From NCBI GenBank assembly GCA_001598975.1, contig BBXU01002998.1, positions 1 through 13,106 of the forward strand: 13,106 nucleotides of DNA. Reading direction: 5' to 3'. The notes under the pieces were generated by a model. That model ran no database searches and had not been told where the DNA came from. It saw nothing but the letters and a program-made list of their open reading frames with translations. A program made the position numbers and the translations under genes. Source of the DNA: Parachlorella kessleri (lineage: Eukaryota > Chlorophyta > Trebouxiophyceae > Chlorellales > Chlorellaceae). Of this stretch, positions 1 through 8,112 are shown one piece after another; position 1 is the stretch's first letter; each line of letters starts with the position of its first letter.

Positions 1-202
1 CCCCCACCACACACCCTCAGCCTCCCCCATACGAAAGTATGCATCGCCACCATGTACACATTTACTGACAACCAAGACATCGTTCTTGTACCGCAAGGGA
101 CCTGCACAACATCCCTCCTCAAGTCCGCCACCGGCCACCCAGAACCCCCTCGTGGCCATTTGCCATCCTGTTCAGCCGATCGTACCCCCCAGTGACCTCT
201 AC

Positions 203-3200
203 CTCGGTTCCCACACGCTGCGCCTCCTCTGCTACTAGCAACAAACATATTTCCTGGGCAGCGCGGCCCTGCACGCAGTGATCCCTACCCCGCTCACCTC
301 TCCAACACCGTGCTACAACTACCTGCACCTCCCCTCCACCAAAAGCACACCGGCCCCCTCCCGATCAGATCAATGCCACCCCATCTGCTGACGCTCAATC
401 CCTGCAAAAGCAAACACCCTACCCAGCCACCCACCGCCAACAAAAAGCTAGCAAAAAGCCCCCAGTTGCGCACCCACCTCAACCATGTCCGTCACCAGGG
501 ACACCACGTCCCCCAGGCGGTGCTGGTTGGCATACGCGTTCACTAGGGCGTTCATGGTGTGGCGGTGGGGCCAGGCCTTCTGGGCCCGCAGCCGCCGGTA
601 CCGCTGTACCGCCTCGTCCAGCCGGCCGTGGCGGATGAAAATGGAGATGAGCGCGCTTTGGGTGCCCTGCAGGCACAGCGTGCATGGCAGGTTTGGCCTA
701 GGTGCAACTAAAGCATGCACAGCAGGGAGGGCGGGGAAGTTTGACTGCCACTTGCACAGCGAGTCATGGCGGACGTGACAATGGAGGGAAACACGCTTTG
801 GGTACCTCCACAACCGCAGCATGCACAGCAGGCCACCAGATGCAGCTCCACCCTGTGCCTACACACGCCGCTTTGCAGGCTCACGGTTCTGCAGCTCCCC
901 TCCCCCCGCAACATGACCGGGGCTGCCTTGCCACGTCATACCACGTTTCAAACGCTGCCCTTGCTATGCGGTGGGGCACTCATCGGGGGTGGCTTTGGGT
1001 GCAGTTGGGAGGCGGGGCACTTGGGGGCTTGTACCATCAGACAGGTGCACAGGGCACCAGCGATGCCCAGATACCACTGAAGATGCTGCGGAGGTGCTGA
1101 TGCTCACCCCGCACGGCTCCACGCCCTCTGCCTCCATATCATTCTGTAGGTCCAAGGCCACTTCCATGTTGCCGCCCTGCCCCGCCACCCGCATCAGCAC
1201 GCCGTAGAAAGCCGAGTCCGGCCGTACGCCGTTCCTGCAGAAGGTAGGGGTGGAAGGGGGCGGAGGCTGGATAAGGTAGCACAGCAGCAGCACCAGCGTA
1301 TGCCAATGCTGGGGCGCATCCATGTGCACTTGCGATACTCCATGCTGCTGCAGCTGCTTGCCCATCAAACCCAAATGCCATCAAGCGCGCCTGGGCCTGG
1401 TCGATACTGCCGGGTGACGACACCACACACAATAACACACAACAGCACCAAGCAGTTCTGGGTGTGTCTGAGCCCCCTCTGGCCGCCTTGCGGTCCCCTA
1501 TGAAGGAGGCATGCTGGCCCTCCAGCTGCCCATCCTTTTTCTTTTTCCTGCTTTACCCTTTTTGAGCAAGTGGCAACCGCACTGACCAGCCAAGCTGCAA
1601 GGGCGGCCCTCACCCAGTTCACTCCCTCTGCTTCTGCCTGCTTCCCACCTTTGCAGGTCTCTGTAAATGGACATGGCTGCCTCTACATCCGCGCCTTGCT
1701 TGGCCGTGGCACATGCGTTGACCGCGGAAGAGTACACCTGCGCCGAACAGGCGGCACCACATTTAACTTGGCACTTGTAAGTGTACTTGGACGCACCAAA
1801 TGCCGTGAGCCGGAATTGTTTAAGTGCGGCGGGCAAAGCAGGCAATACTGTCCATATAGTTTCGATGCCCATGACCGGCTGGTCAGTACATTTCCTTGAA
1901 AGTATCACTGCATCAAATTCCCACAAAACTGAATCGTGGCCTTCCGTAACAAGCGGCAAATACCCCAGCAATGAAGCACACACACCCATGCCTCTGTACT
2001 GCAGCCCTCCTGCACTGCTTTACGGTACGGCTGCTCTACAGTACATGCACACCGCCAGCTCCACGTGCCCATCAGTATACCCTGGCGCTGCACCCACCTG
2101 GATGTCTGTACTGCAGCCCTCCCGCAGTGCCTTGCGGTACACCCGCAGCGCCAGCTCCTTGTCGCCGGAGCGGGCGCAGGCGTCGATCAGCGAGCAGTAC
2201 GTGCGGCTGTTGGGCTTGGAGTGGTGGACCTGCACGGCAGCCACATGACAGCACAGGGAAGCACGTGGCAGCACGATTTGGCCACAAAGCCCAGTCAGTA
2301 GACGCTTTCCACACAGCAGCACACTAACGATTTCTGAGGTAGTCATGCTTACAGAAGCACCCACCAGCATGTCCTCCACAACGTTGAAGGCCCGCTGCAG
2401 CTGGCCGGCGCGCCCCGCCGCCCCCACCAGCGCGTTCCACACCGCCGCGTCAGCCTGCACACGCGCCTTGGCCATGTCGGTCATCACACCCAGCGCCCGC
2501 TCCAGCAGAACCAGCTGGGTCCGCCTGCATGCATGAAATCTTCCATAGAGAGTTAACAGAATGTCGGTCATGACCCCCAGCGCATGCTCCAGCGGGAGTA
2601 ACTGTGTGCAGCTGCAAGCATGCAACGTCTCAGAGGAGAGTTAACAAAAGGGTAGAAATGGACGGATTGGGCTGGGGCCTGCATTGGTATCTCCGCCAGT
2701 CAACCTCCCGCCCATCCAGAGCCAGTACACACGTAACCACCACCCACTCCAGGTTGAGGGTGCCGGGCCAGGCCAGGCCACTCAGGTGTTCCCACCACAC
2801 GCCAAGCAGGATCCCAATCCCAACCACCCAGCATTTCCTGTTCAGGCCACACAGGAAGCCCCACACTGAACTCCCAACTCGAGCCCACACAGGAGTGCAA
2901 GGATGACTGACACCAACCTGTCCTCTGCCGCCGTGCGCTCGATCTGCCTGCTGCAGGCGCTGACCAGCACGCAGTAGACCTGCTTGTCTGTGGCCACCTT
3001 GGCCTCACGCATCTCGCTGTACAGCTGGAAGGCGCGCTCAGCATCGCCAGCGGCAGCGCACGCTGCGGCAGGGAGGGCGGTACAGGCACTGCTTTGTCGT
3101 ACATGGTTGTGTAGTACGTTCACCGGTGGTGGGGCCGCTTGCATCTTACCATACAGCTGGCCGGCAGGCGCAAGAGTCACTGAGCGTGGGCACAGGCTGG

Positions 3201-5447
3201 GAAAAGCAACGCAATGAACAAGCATACATCAGGTTGCTTCACTGCCCATAGGCCTGCCCATGAAAGGCAACGTGGCGGTGCACTGCACAAGCACCCCTGC
3301 ACGACAGGGGATGTGGGGGCACACCCCAGCAGCCCCACCCTTAATGAGATTGGTGTAGAAGATGGTGTCAGGCTTGAGCCCAGCATGGCGCAGCATGTCA
3401 GCGGCATGCAAAGCGTTCTTCAGGTCACGAGCTTGGGCGCACACGGACACCACCATGTTGTACGTCCGCGAGCTCACGTACTGCAGCAACGCACAAGAGT
3501 AATAGATGTAACCAGCACTGCGACTGAGACAGAGCCTGCCCACGCAGCACGAGCATTCCTTCAACCAAGTGACACAAGCACTATCATTCACGAGTCTTGT
3601 GTCCTGGCTTGACCCCTTGGAACACCATGTAGTTCTGTCTACCACTGATGCAATAGCGCCTCGTCACACCCGTACACCGCCCCAGCTACATGCTAACATC
3701 AAGCCGGAGCATGCATCTCCTAAGCCTTGCAAGACTGAGCATTTCCGCACAAGTCCTACCCTGCTACAGAGGAAAGCCCCGCTCCACCCATAGCCGACCA
3801 CTGCAGTAACACTGCTACCATACAACCTCAACGGAACCATCGCAACAGCCAGCAGCACTAACGCACCTGCCGGGGCATGAGCTGCACGAACCGCAGAGCC
3901 TGCTTCACCGCCCGCAGCCGGGCGGCTGGCCGTAGGAAATCTCTGTGCTTCAACCTGCGTGCAGTGCAGCCCGCCAAGTCAGCATCGGGCACGCAGCACA
4001 GACGCCAGCAGGCATTGCTAGCTTCAGGGGCCAGGGGCAGCCCAGGACTTTACCAGGTGAATACTATACGCAAGCCAAACCTCTATACACTCATGAGCGA
4101 TACCCTCCGTTCACACAAATGTGCAGAATTATACCCTTGGCCAGCCCGGCACACCTCCCCACCGCCGCGGCAGAAGGCCGCTTTGTATGACCCCCCATGG
4201 CAAACTCTTCGGCCAGTCGGCCGAGCCGTAGCTGCCACCCTCACCTCATAAGTACCTCCGTTCGGTTGGCGCGGATGCAGCCCCGCACCACCTGCAGCGC
4301 CTCGTCCAGGCTGCTGCGCTCACACAGCGCAGCATACAGCCGCAGCAGGGCGCCGCTGGGCGCGCTGGGGTAGTCCACTGCCTGGGGATCCAGTGGCAGC
4401 TCCTCCAGCTCCTCCTGCCCTGCTGCAACGCCATTGCTGGGTGGTAGCTCATACTGGAGCGCCTCTGCTGCCAAGTGGTCCAGCTGGGCGCTGGCGGAAT
4501 CGCTGCTGCTGCTGCCGCTGCGCCTGCGCTGGGCATGCTGCTGTTCTTGCTGCCTGTCCTGCTGCTGCCCATGGTGCATGAGCTGCTGCTCTCCGCTGGA
4601 AGCTGCCGCCGGGGCTACTGCGGGAGCTGGTAGGGGAGCAGAACTGTTTAGGTGGTTGTTTGTTTCTTTATGGTCAGAGGGAGGTTCGCTGGCAGGGACT
4701 TCAAGCGGGAGCGGCGATTGTGCCAAGCTTGCCGTGGCGGCCGCAGACGCTCGCCCATTCCCGTTTCGCAGCCTGTCCACAAGCGTCGCAAGAGCGCTGC
4801 CACTGCCCTTTGTATGAAGCGGCTGAGCACCTGCATCCTGGGCTGCTGGAGCATGACACTCCTCAACTGCTGGCACGGCTGCTGCGGACGCTGCGGCGCC
4901 ATTGTGAGCTGCTAGAGAATGGGCCGGCTCAACTGCAGGGCCTGCAGCCGCAGCGGCCTCGGCACTAACGTTGTGGTGCTGCTCCGTTTCTTGGACGCCC
5001 CCTGGTCCGCTGATGCCAAAGTGGAAGGTGACGCTCCCATCCTCGTTGTACTCTACTAAGTCCCTGGCTGAGTTTTGAGTTGCCCCGGTAGGGGTCAGCC
5101 TGCAAGAGAAGGCAACCTAGTCGACTGGGTTGATCACATAGCCAGTTCCTTCCTGCAACTGGTCTTGTTGTCATGGGCCCGGCAGCTCTCTACTAGGCAC
5201 GTCCGCTCTAAAACAAGTCCGCTGAAGCACCCGCTTCCTGCTCTCAAGTGCCGAAGCGGGTTGAACGACCCAGAGTCCATCATGCTGGTCGGCAGTTTGA
5301 GCAAGGGTGGTTGTATACATGGCCGTACCTCTGCAGCGGCAGCGGCCGTAGTCTTGAGGGCCTGCTAGGTCTGCAGTTCTGCACGGCACCTGGTACTAAG
5401 ACACGGGCGTGGCAACTGGCCACCGGTCCAGCGAGGGTGGACTGCAT
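203..5447 (-). CDS. MRL1: MRL1-like pentatricopeptide repeat protein (rbcL mRNA stabilising factor), 3' end off window
   Basis: Exons by splice consensus and unbroken phase: 5447-5329, 5099-4245, 3942-3867, 3480-3339, 3062-2918, 2524-2365, 2229-2098, 1737-1649, 1234-1108, 666-478 (678 codons), and tentatively 268-203. The ATG at 5447 is the first after an in-frame TAA. Residues 1-40 are Ser/Arg/Pro-rich and lack acidic residues, as in a chloroplast transit peptide. Residues 41-324 are low complexity (Ala, Gln, Ser). PPR helical repeats follow from about residue 300, for example RTYNMVVSVCAQARDLKNAL, VYSSAVNACATAK, HTMNALVNAYANQHRLGDV. Their order and spacing match what I remember of Arabidopsis MRL1 (RAVK-A-RF, RT-NM--SVCA, VY--AVN-C, TMNALI). 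Known role of MRL1: binds the 5' end of chloroplast rbcL mRNA and protects it, so Rubisco large subunit can be made. Introns are 135-441 nt; several carry copies of exon edges. Another organellar PPR protein is the alternative, but collinearity makes that less likely. Confidence 0.78.
625..832. repeat. Diverged copy of an MRL1 exon start in the upstream intron
   Basis: The exon start and acceptor at 625-691 (true acceptor at 667) are echoed at 763-832, roughly 70% alike. Shared blocks are TGGCGGA, AATGGAG, ACGCTTTGGGT/GCGCTTTGGGT and GCATG-CAGCAGG. The spacing is about 138 nt. Translated on the minus strand, the copy still resembles the exon over the segment matching ALISIFIRH. Confidence 0.6.
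1983..2160. repeat. Diverged copy of an MRL1 exon end in the downstream intron
   Basis: The end of exon 2229-2098 (about 2090-2160) is echoed at about 1983-2062, sharing TCTGTACTGCAGCCCTCC, the G-C-GT-C-GGTAC core and GCCAGCTCC. On the minus strand the copy reads YRKAVQEGCSTE against YRKALREGCSTD in the exon. The copy carries an insertion of about 15 nt and lacks a good donor. Confidence 0.7.
2476..2649. repeat. 87-nt tandem duplication across an MRL1 exon start
   Basis: Unit 1 (2476-2562) holds the first 49 nt of exon 2524-2365 plus its acceptor and intron end; unit 2 (2563-2649) is a diverged copy of the same length. Shared blocks are GTCGGTCAT, CCCAGCGC, GCTCCAGC, GCATGCA and GAGAGTTAACA. 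On the minus strand, unit 2 reads TQLLPLEHALGVMTD against TQLVLLERALGVMTD in the exon. Confidence 0.85.
5329..5447 (-). other. MRL1 first exon: start codon and predicted chloroplast transit peptide
   Basis: ATG at 5447-5445 opens 39 codons plus two bases, ending at an AG|GTACGG donor. The next exon begins after TTGCAG at 5100 with the single base that completes an Arg codon, so the phase fits exactly. The peptide (MQSTLAGPVASCHARVLVPG...) has Ser, Arg and Pro and no Asp or Glu, typical of a plastid presequence. An in-frame TAA lies a few codons upstream. Transit peptides are hard to call without a predictor, so the targeting is inferred. Confidence 0.6.
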
Positions 5448-5799
5448 CTGCAGAACAGTTCTTTCTCTGTTTAGTTAGGCGATGGCAAGCCCGGCAGAGG
5501 TGCCCCGTGAGTGCGGATGATGACACACTGTAGCACGCCTAGCGTGACCCAGCAGGCGTGACACCAACGTTTTCTCAGCGTTTTCTCAAACGTTTCCTTC
5601 ATCTGGCAGCCATGATCGATTATATCCTGCGGGTTTGCTTATGGCCAGGCTACTCACGCTGATTTGTAATAGTGGTGAGGCCGCAGTAATGATCGGTCAT
5701 GTCCTTGTCCCCGGACTGCTGTGCGTGCCCCCAGACGCCCTATGGCCCAGCAGGCGCCCTGGCTTTTGTTTCATTCAGCCCTCGGCCAGATACAGGAGG
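5448..5799. promoter_or_regulatory. Upstream region of the MRL1-like gene
   Basis: No supported gene. On the minus strand a TATA-like GATATAAT lies at about 5625-5618, some 170 nt before the start codon; it is the only AT-rich core-promoter candidate seen. A short direct repeat CGTTTTCTCA occurs at 5568-5577 and 5579-5588. The region ends at the arm of the inverted repeat. No start-site evidence is available. Confidence 0.25.
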
Positions 5800-6060
5800 C
5801 TCCACCGCCTGCGCCACTTCTATGCGGGAAGCCAGCGGCACCTGGATGACTCCCAGACCTCTGCAGCCCAGCTACTCTCTCAGCTGGAAGAGTGGCGCTC
5901 GAGGTCAGCCACTTGCTTCTCGAGGTCAGCCACTTGCTCCTCTGTGCGCTGTGCCGAGAGCGCCATTCTTCCAGCTAAGAGAGCAGCTGGGCTGCAGAGG
6001 TTTGGGAGTCATCTAGGTGCCGCTGGCTTCCCACCTAAAAGTGGCGCAGGCAGTGGAGCT
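5800..6060. repeat. Long inverted repeat (hairpin), 101-nt arms, 57-nt loop
   Basis: The left arm 5800-5900 and the reverse complement of the right arm 5958-6060 differ at about 9 of 101 aligned positions, mostly transitions, with a gap or two. Weaker similarity may extend further out. A transcript would fold into a long near-perfect stem. The right arm, read on the minus strand, overlaps and continues past the stop codon (6037-6035) of the coiled-coil reading frame, so the structure probably arose by inverted duplication of that coding sequence. It sits about 350 nt upstream of the MRL1 start codon. It could be a foldback element, a small-RNA precursor, or simply a local inverted duplication. 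Confidence 0.85.
5898..5939. repeat. Two tandem 21-nt units in the hairpin loop (coiled-coil heptads)
   Basis: CTCGAGGTCAGCCACTTGCT plus one base is repeated twice with a period of 21. Read on the minus strand the repeat encodes EEQVADLEKQVADLE, two consecutive coiled-coil heptads, which explains the 21-nt period. The reading continues the coiled-coil theme of the adjacent gene but in another frame. Confidence 0.8.
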
Positions 6061-6544
6061 CTTGTGTCTTGGCTGCCAGCTGAGCTTTCAGCGCTTGGAC
6101 CCGGGCTTCGGCTGCACGGCGAGCCCTGTCTAGCCGGGTGTTGTAGGGCATAAGGCCCTCAGCACGCAGGGTGGCAATGGACCGGCGTTGGGCCTGCTGG
6201 TCTGACTGCAGCTGCACCAGCTGGGACTGAGCCTGTTGCACCCGGAGGGTGAGGGCCGCATGGTCCTGCAGGGCGCTGCCGCGGTCCGCTGCAGTAGTGA
6301 CAAGCTGGCGCTGCAGGGATCGAAGGCGATCTTGGCTGGGCTGCGCTGACTGGTTGGGGGCAGTAGTTGTGCCAGCACCACAAGAGGACGGGAGGTCAGC
6401 CGTTCAGTCGTGGTGACCGACTCTGGGCTGAGGAGAAGAGAGGAGGAAGACACCCAGAAGATGTGCGCAGCGGCTAAAATAGGCCAGGGATCGGTGCGCC
6501 CGTCTAGGGAACATCCTGGCGTGCACTGACACTGTCCGAGGCAA

Positions 6545-6563
6545 GTGAGTCATAGTGACTCAC
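6545..6563. promoter_or_regulatory. Palindrome GTGAGTCA-TAG-TGACTCAC
   Basis: A perfect 8-bp inverted repeat around a 3-bp centre. It holds two overlapping TGAGTCA/TGACTCA cores, the classic AP-1/GCN4-type bZIP target. It also forms the GTGAGT splice donor after the Ala tract of the chromodomain gene, and the same donor on the other strand. Function is unproven; the palindrome may be chance. Confidence 0.3.
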
Positions 6564-6574
6564 CTGGCTGTCTT

Positions 6575-6622
6575 GGCTGCTGCTGCTGCTGCTGCCGCTG
6601 CTGCTGCCGCTGCCTGCTGCTT
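6575..6622. repeat. GCT/GCC triplet repeat encoding an Ala tract
   Basis: An imperfect run of GCT and GCC triplets on the plus strand. On the minus strand it encodes about 13 alanines immediately after the chromodomain helix. Confidence 0.85.
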
Positions 6623-6805
6623 ATGAGCTTGATCAAAAGCAGCTTTCATCCCCTCTACCTGCGTGCCGAGCAGGTTGGACACAGGCTCCCAGGTGGCATC
6701 ATAGATGGGGTAGCCTTGCCATTGCACGAGGTACTCAGTTCCTCGTCCCTTGCCAGTAGCAGTCCTCTTGTCCAATATCCTCTCAGCCAGGAGCGGTGCA
6801 TGGTC
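6620..6805 (-). other. Chromodomain-coding segment
   Basis: Reads DHAPLLAERILDKRTATGKG followed by RGTEYLVQWQGYPIYDATWEP and VSNLLGTQVEGMKAAFDQAH. This is the standard chromodomain order: beta strand ending in a V/I-L-D segment, E-Y-L-V-x-W-x-G-Y, then A-T-W-E-P and a C-terminal helix. It could belong to a host chromatin protein or to a chromovirus integrase tail. Confidence 0.85.
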
Positions 6806-7375
6806 GGATCAGATGCTCACTGATGTATGCACAAGGATGCTCACAACAGATTTCGTTGCGAAGAGCAGCTTCCTTTGACAACTCAGCGAAGGCCTGAAGG
6901 TCTGCACCTTTCAGGCAGCCTTGGCAGTCTATCTTGGCATCGGAAGGATTTCCAAGCCTTATAGCTGTCGCCCCCCTGGAGGTTGGTCAAGTATTGGTGC
7001 AGCAGGTCAGTGTCATGTGGTGCGGGTGCATTCCACCTGCTGATACATGAAACTTGCAACTCCACTGACAGGGTTCTGGAGAGGCACTACGGTTAGCCAT
7101 ACCTGCTGAGGTATGTTGCTGGATCCAGACACTGCAACTCCGCATGCTTCAAGAGAAGCGGCACCAGTGCTTTGCTGACACATATAGGCACAGAAAGTAA
7201 GAAGACGCCACAAAGCTGTCTGGCACCTTACCACGGCACCAGTAAAGGGCCAGCAACCCAGCCCAGTCATCCAAGGCAAAACCCTCCTGGCTCAGATCTC
7301 AGGCAAGATACAGAGCATAACTGCATAGAACCCTGTCAGCCCAGTTTACCAGTACCTCCTCTCTGATCGCATTAC

Positions 7376-7603
7376 CTGCCACCCTAAATAAAAACCTCCG
7401 TGCACAATGCGCACCTGAAGAGCCTCTTCCTTGAGGAGGAGGCCACCACCCACCAGTACACCTACCACTGCTGGTCAGACACAACCTGCACCACTGGCAT
7501 CTGACCCCACGCTTGAAACCATGAGCTAAGGGTTATCCATGAAGTAGACATCGCGCCCTACAGCCCGAGGTACCAGCCATCAGGATTTAGTAGAACATCC
7601 TTA
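7376..7603. other. Region upstream of the chromodomain gene's visible exons
   Basis: About 7376-7462 reads on the minus strand as GGLLLKEEALQVRIVHGGFY then LGWQ, continuous with the next exon. An acceptor must lie near 7462-7475, because the frame hits a TGA just upstream. From about 7475 to 7603 I see no further supported exon, and no start codon for this gene could be fixed. Confidence 0.35.
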
Positions 7604-7774
7604 GCTTATCTTGGTGAGATGTCCCTGTCAGTTACATCCAGTCCAGCCCAGCTCTCCTATCTGTTCGCACTACCTGCCACCCATACTATTATCTTGGTGA
7701 GAGAACTACTGGCTCAGAACTCAGGCAAGACTCAAGCGCACTCTGCATCCCGTCCTGTACGTCCAGCTCAACTC

Positions 7775-7779
7775 TTACA
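7775..7779 (-). terminator. Candidate algal poly(A) signal TGTAA for RPB6
   Basis: TGTAA, the usual polyadenylation signal in Chlamydomonas and its relatives, occurs on the minus strand here. It is the first one after the RPB6 stop codon, giving a 3' UTR of about 340 nt. It lies inside repeat copy 3. No transcript evidence is available. Confidence 0.4.
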
Positions 7780-8112
7780 GCCTGTTCGCACTACCTGCCA
7801 CCCATGCTAAGAACATCCACATCCGCTTGGCCACATGCCCAACGGATTCCCATGACGTCTGAACCATCCCCTAGAAATATGGGCGCTTTGGCAGCTCAGG
7901 ATCAGCACAGTCCTGGTGTTGGCAGCAGCCCGATGTCAACAAACAGCCCTATGGGCCCTGTACGCTCCACCCAAACAGACCCTGCGCCAGAGCAAAGCCT
8001 ACCTAGCCATCATACAGAAGGAAGGTTCGCTCCCAAGACAAACACGAGTGCCAGCAGGCTGACACGAACTGCCAAGGGGCCACCGGGAATGCGTCCAAGG
8101 CCCCCAACATCG

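Larger units (their letters stand above)
6035..7462 (-). pseudogene. Multi-exon chromodomain and coiled-coil protein with two frame breaks (gene or remnant)
   Basis: Minus-strand segments join with consistent phase: about 7462-7376 (ends GFYLGWQ), 7286-7232, 7169-7103, 7036 onward; introns are 89, 62 and 66 nt with GT-AG borders. The frame then appears to break by one extra base near 6943 and again near 6806. The chromodomain follows (6805 to about 6620): ILDKRTATGKGRGTEYLVQW, then GYP and the W-E-P end, with aromatic cage-type residues. An Ala tract follows, ending at a CAG|GTGAGT donor at 6563. A 99-residue coiled coil (6335-6035, stop TAG at 6037) can be joined in phase from an acceptor at 6336. 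A stronger acceptor at about 6436 gives a different frame, so this join is tentative. Chromodomains bind methylated histone tails and also occur at the end of Ty3/gypsy integrases. I see no integrase or reverse transcriptase motifs. I do not recognise the N-terminal part. Confidence 0.5.
7287..7805. repeat. Three related roughly 90-nt repeats with intron-like ends
   Basis: On the minus strand, copy 1 (7375-7287) is exactly an 89-nt apparent intron of the chromodomain gene, from CAG|GTAATGCG to GAGCCAG. Copy 3 (7794-7709) starts GGTGGCAG|GTAGTGCG and ends TTCTGAGCCAG, 86 nt. Copy 2 (about 7673-7610) starts in the same way but lacks the middle. Copies 2 and 3 also share the flank CTCACCAAGATAA, so they are tandem units. 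The shared parts include GGGTGGCAGGTA, TTGCCTGAG and TCTGAGCCAG. Confidence 0.7.

Noticed and set aside
1..202. Further MRL1 exon at the left edge
   Set aside because: A GTGCAG acceptor is present near 102, but no frame gave a convincing PPR continuation within the window.
302..420. Possible extra MRL1 exon between 478 and 268
   Set aside because: It has an acceptor and a GTGAGC donor, but its phase forces a stop in the next exon, whereas direct joining to 268 fits the expected protein.
4087..4265. Possible echo of the MRL1 exon 2 end at 4087-4120
   Set aside because: Only CCTCCGTTC and a few nearby bases agree; similarity is too weak to separate from chance.
5635..6153. 172-codon plus-strand open frame
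   Set aside because: It runs through the whole inverted repeat and its loop, so it is an accident of the duplicated coiled-coil sequence rather than a gene.
6035..7462. Intact Ty3/gypsy retrotransposon
   Set aside because: A chromodomain alone is not enough. No reverse transcriptase, RNase H, integrase catalytic motifs or long terminal repeats were seen.
7411..7500. Plus-strand stretch reading HLKSLFLEEEATTHQYTYHC
   Set aside because: It looked coding, but the opposite strand joins in phase with three further exons of the chromodomain gene, which is better evidence.
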